Part shown: piece by piece, positions 33,091 to 38,728 of the stretch
How the letters are laid out: the number at the start of each line of letters is the position of its first letter
How positions within the stretch are numbered: position 1 is the stretch's first letter
Source: Methanobacteriota archaeon
Lineage (GTDB): Archaea > Thermoplasmatota > Thermoplasmata > RBG-16-68-12
Direction: 5' to 3'
Assembly (NCBI GenBank): GCA_005878915.1
Contig: VBML01000058.1
Location: forward strand, 23,259 to 61,986
Length of the DNA stretch: 38,728 nt
Position numbers and translations under genes: made by a program
Notes under the pieces: model-generated
What the model was told of the DNA's origin: nothing
Database searches by the model: none
The model's input: only the letters and a program-made list of their open reading frames with translations

Positions 33091-33593
33091 GTTCGTGCGC
33101 GTCGTCATCCCCGTGTCAGGAAATCCCCTGAGCCCCCGACCCAGCGGGATCATGGCCTTCAGCTTCGGACTCGCGGGCTACCTCAAAAAGAGGGGGCATA
33201 CCGTCGAGTTCCTTTGCGTGGGGTCGGCCACTCCCGACTCGGCGTTTCAGCTAACCCCGGTCGCCGCGCGCGTGCGAGGCGAGGTGGGATTCGCCCTGGC
33301 GTTGCGCAAGTTCACTCGACGACACACCCTCCCCGAGAACAGCATCGTCCTGGCGAACAGCGAACTGCACGCATGGGCTACGCGGCGGTGGGCCCCTCCG
33401 GCGCCCCTCGTTCTCGTCAGTCACGGACCCTCGTATCCGACCTTGGCCGCGCGCCGCCCGTTGATTGCCCTCCTGTTCAGGCGCATCATCGAGCCCCGCG
33501 CGGCGCGAGCGTCCCGGAAAATCATCGCGGTTGATCGAGACGCGGAGCGATACTTCCGTGACCGGTACCCGACCATCCCTCTGCAACGAATCC
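33083..33593 (+). repeat. 511-bp repeat, copy 2 (truncated GT4 start)
   Basis: Matches 21148-21658 with seven mismatches. Six are third-codon-position silent changes; one (AGC to CGC) changes Ser to Arg. At 33593 it ends within TCC, a 3-base overlap with the adjoining cassette-B gene. Confidence 0.95.
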
Positions 33594-33715
33594 TCCCGGA
33601 AGCCGCGGTCCTCGACGATGTCTTGAATGCCGAGAGAGCGCTTCGCCTCCTCGTACCGTTCAAGCTGGTCGATCGATCCGTACGCTGTCAGTCGAATCCT
33701 CCCCGCTCGAGATGA
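33095..33715 (+). pseudogene. Truncated GT4 glycosyltransferase (N-terminal half, chimeric tail)
   Basis: The first 166 or so codons duplicate the GT4 gene at 21160 (identical apart from Ser to Arg). The frame then runs antisense through the cassette-B GT4 for about 40 codons (LPEAAVLDDVLNAER) to a chance stop. The donor domain with EX7E is missing, so it cannot be an active glycosyltransferase. GTG start and upstream GGGGGTAGG are kept, so it might still be translated. Confidence 0.88.
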
Positions 33716-34386
33716 CGCGCGGGCGAGAGCCTGAAGAAGAACGAAGATTCCCTTCGTCTCCGTTACCCGTCCCGCGAAGATCAGGTGGAGCCCGGCCCCA
33801 TCGCCCGGCGCCGACGGCGGCGCCGCCTCCCGTCCGTCCTCGGCGGGCGAACTCGTAACCCCGTTGTGAATGACCGAGCAGGGCTCGATCCCGTAATCTT
33901 GTCGCACTCGATCCGCGACAGCGACCACCTCGCGTGCGAGCTTCCCACCGAGCCTAGCGAGCACTCCATCGGCGAGCCGTGAGAATCCGCGCGGGGGACC
34001 CGGACATGGAGGGTGAGGATCGATGGGACCCCTAGAATCCGTCCCGCTAGGAGGGCTGCAAGGCTCTGGGTGTGGGGCTGGTGCGCATGGATTAAGTCGA
34101 ACCCCGAGCGCTTTCGAACGAGCCCGAAGAACGTCCTCGCGGCCAATGCGACGTTTCGCGCGGAGCCAGGAGGGACGGGAATGGGGACGACGTCGAGAAC
34201 CGGCACTACTGCTCCGTCCTCCGGGCACCAGAGGACGAATCGAACACCTTGAGACGTGATCGCCGATGAAAGGGACAGAATCACGCGGTTGACGCCTGAC
34301 AGGTGCCCAAGGCGGTACGCAGAAATGTGCGCGACGCAAATATCGAGAGGCACCTCGCCGGGGGGACGAGCGCTGTTCCGGGTCAC
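33594..34386 (-). pseudogene. GT4 glycosyltransferase, cassette B (truncated and frameshifted copy)
   Basis: Homologous to the intact gene at 25148-26287. GTG 34386 (TRNSARPPGEVPL) matches its start. The N-terminal half (CVAHISAYRLGHLSGVNRVIL, FDLIHAHQPHTQSLAALLAGR) is in one frame until VRVPRA. One missing base near 33975-33990 shifts the frame to RLADGVLARLGGKLAREVV. HLIFAGRVTETKGIF and VEDRGF follow, and homology ends at 33593 at the junction with the 511-bp repeat. The C-terminal third with EX7E is absent. Confidence 0.88.
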
Positions 34387-34390
34387 CTCG

Positions 34391-34435
34391 TCACTCGCCG
34401 CGCCGCGGGCCAAGCCTTCCCGAGGGAATCATCGT
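34391..34435 (-). pseudogene. Acyltransferase C-terminal remnant, cassette B
   Basis: The minus strand reads MIPSGRLGPRRGE then stop, matching the end MIPTGSLGTRRGE of the cassette-A acyltransferase. The remaining ~140 codons are gone, and the remnant overlaps the GT2 stop codon. It shows cassette B once carried the gene. Confidence 0.75.
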
Positions 34436-35319
34436 ACTCCAGCCTGACCGTCGATGGGCGTGCGAGGGCGTACCTTCCGCAGGGACTTGGCAATCCGACC
34501 AAAGAAAAGACCGCCAACGCCACCCAGGAAGTAGGTCACTGCCCGCAGGTCCCCTTTCGCGGCGGAGACGAGCAATCGCAGGACCGAGACGTACCAACTG
34601 AAGGCCACGAGTCGCGGGTTCTCCACTCGGTCGAGATATTCCCACAGTGTTAAGGAGTACTCCATGTAGTTCGACAGCCTGCGGGTGAAGTCCATCCCTC
34701 GTTCGATTTCGTTGGGTTCGAAGCCAACCCCTTCGTAGAGGCCCTCCGTTGGCCCCCCGGTACCCTGCGCCTTCGCGCGAAGCGCCAAGTCCTCGTCTTC
34801 GCCGAGGACAAGGTTCTCGCGGAAGCCGCCAAGTCTCAAGAAGAACTCTCGATTGAAAATGTGTAGGACCTGGGATTCCCGAGCCGTCAACCAGTCGTAC
34901 TTCGTCGCATAGCGATCCATGACCTCCCGATGGAAGGTCGCGTACCCCCAGAGATCGTCGTCCTCGAAAAACACCCAGCCCCCGCGTGCCGCCTGTGCGC
35001 CGAGGTTTCTCGCGCGGCTTCGGTTCGCGTCCGCGTAAATGTACCTCACCCCAAACCGTCGGCACGCTTCCTCGTTTGCCTTCCGGTGAAAGGGATCTTT
35101 CGAACTGTCGACGACAATGATTTCGTCGAACCCGTGGCGGTCCCACACGGGGAGGCGACGACCCAAGTGGTAGCTGCGATCCTTGGTCGGGATCACCAAG
35201 GTGTACGCGTGGGTCATGGAAACTGCCGCGGTGCCATTCCTACTGGAGGAGACGGGGAAGGCTCGCGCGGGCCACTCGCCGACGAACGCCTCTGCTCCGG
35301 ATAATCCTTGCTGGGCCAT
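34429..35319 (-). CDS. GT2-family glycosyltransferase, cassette B (intact copy)
   Basis: A GT-A enzyme of up to 296 residues. YTLVIPTKDRSYHLGRRLPVW starts the nucleotide-binding fold. EIIVVDSSKD and ANRSRARNLGAQAARGGW follow, then the acidic metal site VFFEDDDLWG. FLRLGGFRENLVLGEDEDLALRAKAQG is the typical second acidic motif. A basic, hydrophobic C-terminus (RLLVSAAKGDLRAVTYFLGGVGGLFF) suggests membrane association. ATG 35319 is 27 bases from the shared TATA-like box, giving a leaderless start and a 34-residue extension; ATG 35218 (MTHAYTL) matches where homology with copy A begins and is the alternative. Confidence 0.9.
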   Translation of the reverse strand: MAQQGLSGAEAFVGEWPARAFPVSSSRNGTAAVSMTHAYTLVIPTKDRSYHLGRRLPVWDRHGFDEIIVVDSSKDPFHRKANEEACRRFGVRYIYADANRSRARNLGAQAARGGWVFFEDDDLWGYATFHREVMDRYATKYDWLTARESQVLHIFNREFFLRLGGFRENLVLGEDEDLALRAKAQGTGGPTEGLYEGVGFEPNEIERGMDFTRRLSNYMEYSLTLWEYLDRVENPRLVAFSWYVSVLRLLVSAAKGDLRAVTYFLGGVGGLFFGRIAKSLRKVRPRTPIDGQAGVR

Positions 35320-35343
35320 TCCCAGAATCAGCGCGGAAGAACC

Positions 35344-35349
35344 TTATTA
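35344..35349. promoter_or_regulatory. Shared TATA-like box between GT2 and flippase genes
   Basis: CCTTATTAGAGG reads as CTAATAAGG on the minus strand, about 27 bases from ATG 35319. On the plus strand it would start RNA near 35374, with AGGAGG before GTG 35388. Copy A has TCATTACC at this place, a weaker box. Confidence 0.5.
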
Positions 35350-35387
35350 GAGGGGCCTCATCGTGCGGCGCCTCAGGAGGCCGTGAC

Positions 35388-36845
35388 GTGGTCGCCAGTC
35401 TACGTGGGAGGGCCGCGCGCGGCGCCCTGCACGTCCTCGCCCTGAAGGCCATCGGCACGGTCGTCGGTCGCCTCTCCGAGATTATCCTCCCCCTGTTCCT
35501 GCTCCCGGCGGACCTCGGGGTCTTTGCCCTTGCCGCCTTCTTCTCCGGACTCCTAGCCCTCGGCGGCGAGCTGGGGATGAGTACCGCCCTCGTGAGGTGG
35601 AAGGATCGATTCGCAGAGGCAGCGAACACCGCGTTTGTGCTACGGCTCGCTCTGGCCGTAGCGCTCGTTGGGGGTTCGCTCGCCCTTGGCTGGGGCGCGT
35701 CCCAAATATATGCCGAGCCAAGGTTGACCGGCGCGATCGTCGTCCTCTCCGTTGGCCTTGTGTTCCAGGCAATCGCGATGGTCCCTCGGGTCATCGCCAC
35801 GAGGGATTTGGATTTCCTGAAGGCCGGGGTTCCCGACAGCGCGGGGAAAATCGCCGCCGCAGTGGCAACCATCGGGTTCGCGGTGTTCAGTTTCGCCTAC
35901 TGGAGTCCCATCTACGGGGCGGTGCTAGGACTCGCGTTCGGCGCGGGCCTCCAAGTCGCCTTCTCGAAGTGGAGGCCGCGGCGGGAGTTTCGTCGTGATC
36001 TGGCGAAGGAAATCGTTCGATTCGGGAAGTTCGTCTCTCTCTCCGTCTTTGCCAACTTCATCGGGCACTCGGTCGACGCAGCGATCGTCGGGTTGCTCCT
36101 CGGCGTGTCGTCGCTCGGGTTCTACGCAGTGGCGTACTCATGGGGCGTGTATTTCCCGAGCAACATCTCCTCCGTCCTGGCGGCGATCAGCTACCCCGTC
36201 CTTTCCCATGTGTCGGACTCATCCGAGCGCCTGAAGCGTGTGCTCTCGGAGAACCTTCGATACTTCAGCTACGTTTCCGTCTGCCTCAGCGTCGGTGTCG
36301 CCGTCCTTGCGCCCGTCTTCGTGCTCTCGATCTACGGAGGCGTATGGTCCCCCGCAATCGCACCGATGCGGTTGCTCGCCATCGCGGGACTCCTCCTGGG
36401 ATATGCAGGGATCGCACAGGACGCGCTCCTTGCCAGAGGTCTCTCCCGGACGGTGTCCCTTGTATCGGGTCTCGAAGCGATTTTCTTGCTCGTCCTGTTG
36501 GCCCCGGCCACCCTCTACGGTGGGCTCTTGGGGACGAGTCTCGCGGCCCTCGCCGCGGCGGTCGTCGTCGCGTTCGGCATGTCCCGTGCCGCTGCCCGCG
36601 CCGTGGGGTTGTCTTGGCGGGCGTGGGCAGGAGCTGCCCGAGACGCTCTCATTGCGGGCGTCGTGACCGGGGTCCCTCTCGCGATCCTTACATTCTTCCT
36701 CCCCACGTCCCTTCCGGTGTTGCTTCTTGGGGCGGCGAGTTTTATCGCCGGCTATGTGGGGGTGCTGCAGGTGCTGACCCGAGGGCAGTTCCTGGGGGAA
36801 CTGCGGAACATCCTGCACATGGCCTTGCGGACGCGTCTGGAGTAA
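35388..36845 (+). CDS. Wzx-type lipid-linked oligosaccharide flippase (PST family), cassette B (intact copy)
   Basis: A 485-residue membrane protein with about 12-14 helices. The N-terminus (GALHVLALKAIGTVVGRLSEIILPLFLLPADLGVFALAAF) is typical of the polysaccharide transport family. GELGMSTALVRWKD, then FANFIGHSVDAAIVGLLLG, then SISYPVLSHVSD-like segments follow as in Wzx. The protein would flip the lipid-linked glycan across the membrane for transfer outside. GTG 35388 has AGGAGG nine bases upstream. It is divergent from the GT2 gene, which suggests paired regulation. The cassette-A copy retains only about 100 codons plus a small internal piece. Confidence 0.9.
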   Translation: MVASLRGRAARGALHVLALKAIGTVVGRLSEIILPLFLLPADLGVFALAAFFSGLLALGGELGMSTALVRWKDRFAEAANTAFVLRLALAVALVGGSLALGWGASQIYAEPRLTGAIVVLSVGLVFQAIAMVPRVIATRDLDFLKAGVPDSAGKIAAAVATIGFAVFSFAYWSPIYGAVLGLAFGAGLQVAFSKWRPRREFRRDLAKEIVRFGKFVSLSVFANFIGHSVDAAIVGLLLGVSSLGFYAVAYSWGVYFPSNISSVLAAISYPVLSHVSDSSERLKRVLSENLRYFSYVSVCLSVGVAVLAPVFVLSIYGGVWSPAIAPMRLLAIAGLLLGYAGIAQDALLARGLSRTVSLVSGLEAIFLLVLLAPATLYGGLLGTSLAALAAAVVVAFGMSRAAARAVGLSWRAWAGAARDALIAGVVTGVPLAILTFFLPTSLPVLLLGAASFIAGYVGVLQVLTRGQFLGELRNILHMALRTRLE

Positions 36846-36914
36846 GGCTGAATGACGAACTCACTGGAGGACAAGGCCAGCCTCGTTACTGGTATCGATT
36901 TCAGGGAGAAAACC

Positions 36915-36922
36915 TTGTATAA
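36915..36922 (+). promoter_or_regulatory. TATA-like box of the second GT2 gene
   Basis: TTGTATAA, centred about 32 bases before ATG 36951; slightly farther than for other genes here. Confidence 0.5.
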
Positions 36923-36950
36923 GGTGTAGCAGCGTTCGAGGACTCCCGCG

Positions 36951-37715
36951 ATGCAAACCAGTATCTGCACGACGAACTACAACTGCGCACATGCCCTCGA
37001 GAGGCACCTACAGTCCGTCTTCTCCCAACTCTCCGGATTGGAGTTCGAGTACATCGTCGTCGACAATCACTCGAGGGATGGCAGCTGGGAAATCCTCCGG
37101 AAATGGGCGTCCCGACAACCTGCGATGCGCGTGTTGTCGCGCCGGAGCACGATGGGGGAAGGGCGGCAGATCGCCTTCTCGCACTCGACGGGCGGTCACG
37201 TCATGGTCCTTGACACGGACGTCGTGTACGGCCCCCTCTTCCGTCGTTTTGTTGATGCGTACTTCGCCCGCGATCCGAATCTGTCCGTGCAGGCGATCTT
37301 CTGCGGGATGTTCCCTCGGGATCAGTGGATTCGAGCGGGGGGGCGAAGAAGTCTGAACACGAACGAGGACGTGGATCTTTGGATTCGGATTGCCCGACAG
37401 GGGACGATGCGGTGGTACCCTGTGTTCGTCGGCGAGAACCTCAAGGAGGCGTCCGCCTCCGGGATGGCGGACTACATGTCCAAGCGATACTCCCGAGGCG
37501 AGCGAACGATCCGGCTCCTCAGGAGGGAATGGGACCTGTTCAAGACACGCGACCTCGGGCGAGTTGACCTGGGGAGCCTCATCAACGGCAACATCCTGGA
37601 CCTGGACCTGGGGGTTTCGCCGGGGTCGTGGCCGCAGCAGAGGTCGACGGAAACACGGATCGAGCACTTCCTCGGACTGGCCAGGGAACTAAAGCTCTCC
37701 ATCTTCGCCCAATGA
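36951..37715 (+). CDS. GT2-family glycosyltransferase, cassette B (intact copy)
   Basis: A 254-residue GT-A enzyme. SICTTNYNCAHALERHLQSVF is the first strand and helix. YIVVDNHSRDGSWEIL is the nucleotide motif, and GHVMVLDTDVVYG holds the DxD metal site. GGRRSLNTNEDVDLWIRIARQG carries the ED motif of the acceptor loop. A basic tail ends the protein without membrane helices. It has its own TATA-like box. In cassette A the homologue lacks the first 86 codons, including the nucleotide motif. Substrate unknown. Confidence 0.92.
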   Translation: MQTSICTTNYNCAHALERHLQSVFSQLSGLEFEYIVVDNHSRDGSWEILRKWASRQPAMRVLSRRSTMGEGRQIAFSHSTGGHVMVLDTDVVYGPLFRRFVDAYFARDPNLSVQAIFCGMFPRDQWIRAGGRRSLNTNEDVDLWIRIARQGTMRWYPVFVGENLKEASASGMADYMSKRYSRGERTIRLLRREWDLFKTRDLGRVDLGSLINGNILDLDLGVSPGSWPQQRSTETRIEHFLGLARELKLSIFAQ

Positions 37716-37774
37716 ACCGTCAGACCCCCTACGATCCCTCCTCGAGGCCGAGCGCATCGCGCGCCCGTAACATC

Positions 37775-38728
37775 TCAAGTCCCTGAAATCCCGCGGAACA
37801 GCTGGAGAATCTTCTCCCGCCGTCGTGCGAGGGGGAACCGATCGACCACTCGCTGGCGAGCGGAAGGACCACGACCGGAGGAGAGAGCCTGGCGGATCGC
37901 GAGTGCCGTTCGTTGGGGGTCGCTGTACGGCACGTAGTAGCCGACATCACCGACGACCTCCGGGATGGCTCCCGCTTTCGTGACGACGGGGACCGCGCCG
38001 CACGCCATCCCTTCCGCGAGGGCCAACCCGAACCCCTCCGCGTACGACACCTGCACGTACACCTTGGCGCGCGCCAACAGGTCCACGAGTTCATTGTCCG
38101 GCAACCAACCTGGAAGCTCCAGGTTAGGAGGGGCCAGTGCCCGGAGCGCATCGACACCGTCGTCGGCGTGTCGGCCGACGAGCACAAAGCGCGTATCGGG
38201 GAGCAGTTGCGCGGCACGGGCGAACGTTTCCAACCCCTTTCGGGCAAGGTTCTGTCTCGTGACGTTCCCGACGGTCACGACGACGTCCTCCTTCGACGCC
38301 GAAGGGCGAAGCCGGTCCACGTCGACGCCGAGGTAGACGATCTCCGGTTCTCGACCGACCAGTTCGCGAATGACCTTCCCGCTCCAGGCCGAGAAGGTCA
38401 GGGGGAGGGTGGCGTACCGGAGGGCGATGCGCGCCCTGAGGTTCGCGCGGGTGTTCCCGACGGCACCGTAGCCGATCTCCGGCATCGAGACGACGTCCCA
38501 GCCGCCGCTCACGACGATTGATGGTCGCCTGAGCAACTTGCCTATGAGCACGGCTCGTGCGGCGTACCCTAGGGCGAACTAAGAGAAGCTCAGGCTTGTC
38601 CGGCGCAAGGCGTGAAAGACCTGGCGGAAGGTAAACTTGCCCGAAACCTGGTGCGCGTCGACCTCGTACTCGGTCTCGAGGATCGAGAGGTCTTGAAGGA
38701 CGAACGGGGAGGGACTGTCGTACAGAAA
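37775..38728 (-). pseudogene. GT4 glycosyltransferase, cassette B (in-frame TAG; N-terminus beyond window)
   Basis: Homologous throughout to the intact gene at 28745. The upstream part reads FLYDSPSPFVLQDLSILETEYEVDAHQVSG and SLSFS, then TAG (38579-38581) where copy A has TGG (Trp), then FALGYAARAVLIGKLL and the rest to the stop, with EX7E in AEGFGLALAEGMACG. It is otherwise open and well conserved, so the stop looks recent. The shorter frame from GTG 38551 lacks about 60 or more residues of the acceptor domain. A single-base sequence error, or readthrough, could restore it. Confidence 0.75.

Larger units (their letters stand above)
33594..38728. repeat. Glycan cassette copy B (direct repeat with copy A)
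   Basis: Same gene order and orientations as copy A. Here the GT2, flippase and second GT2 are intact, while the first GT4 is truncated, the acyltransferase is reduced to 14 codons, and the last GT4 has an in-frame stop. It continues past the window end. Confidence 0.88.

Noticed and set aside
33251-34339. 362-residue minus-strand ORF spanning the junction
   Set aside because: Its upper part is the frameshifted GT4 and its lower part is antisense to the 511-bp repeat; it is a by-product of the fusion.
38579-38581. TAG as a pyrrolysine codon
   Set aside because: It replaces Trp by one base, and several other genes here end in TAG; kept only as a low-priority check.
25148-38728. Insertion sequences or integrase driving the rearrangements
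   Set aside because: No transposase-like ORF, terminal inverted repeats or target duplications could be seen; the visible junction has only 3-bp microhomology.

Overview
The window reads as a GC-rich archaeal chromosome segment, most likely from a Thermoplasmata-type euryarchaeote. This assignment is an inference. It rests on three things: AT-rich TATA-like boxes centred about 24-29 bases upstream of many start codons, which implies leaderless mRNAs; ribosome-binding sites seen mainly at operon-internal genes; and archaeal-type families (an Alg7-like sugar-phosphate transferase, a NosD-like beta-helix surface protein, an FtsX/MacB-type exporter). I see no rRNA, tRNA, CRISPR array, transposase or integrase.

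Left part (1-14.0 kb). Mostly singly transcribed genes, several of which supply an activated sugar: a non-hydrolysing UDP-GlcNAc 2-epimerase (cut by the window start), a UDP-ManNAc/GlcNAc-type 6-dehydrogenase, a Gfo/Idh/MocA oxidoreductase, a DegT-family aminotransferase and a hexapeptide N-acetyltransferase. Together these match the WbpA/B/E/D/I set that makes UDP-2,3-diacetamido-2,3-dideoxy-mannuronic acid. Between them lie a YHS metal-binding protein, an ABC exporter pair, a TPR-like protein, a 1375-residue beta-helix surface protein with an Asp/His-rich insert, and a 46-residue membrane peptide.

Middle part (14.1-25.2 kb). One long plus-strand operon-like run for a surface glycan: polyprenol-P sugar-1-phosphate transferase, glycosyltransferase, methyltransferase, multipass membrane protein, polysaccharide deacetylase, methyltransferase, FemAB-like acyltransferase, two GT4 glycosyltransferases, a second deacetylase and a third methyltransferase. 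Genes overlap by ATGA or are spaced by a few bases.

Right part (25.1-38.7 kb). Two direct copies of one glycan cassette (GT4, acyltransferase, GT2, Wzx-type flippase, GT2, GT4). Copy A occupies about 25.15-29.8 kb and copy B about 33.6-38.7 kb. Both are decayed, but in a complementary way: each of the six genes appears intact in exactly one copy. Between them lies a lower-GC pair (hexapeptide acyltransferase, large deacetylase) that looks foreign, plus broken gene ends. A 511-bp, almost identical copy of the start of the 21160 glycosyltransferase is joined at 33593/33594 to a truncated cassette-B glycosyltransferase.

Working model (inference). The locus makes and exports a variable, amino-sugar-rich, deacetylated and methylated surface glycan or N-glycan. 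Its right end is being remodelled by duplication, recombination and loss without visible insertion sequences.
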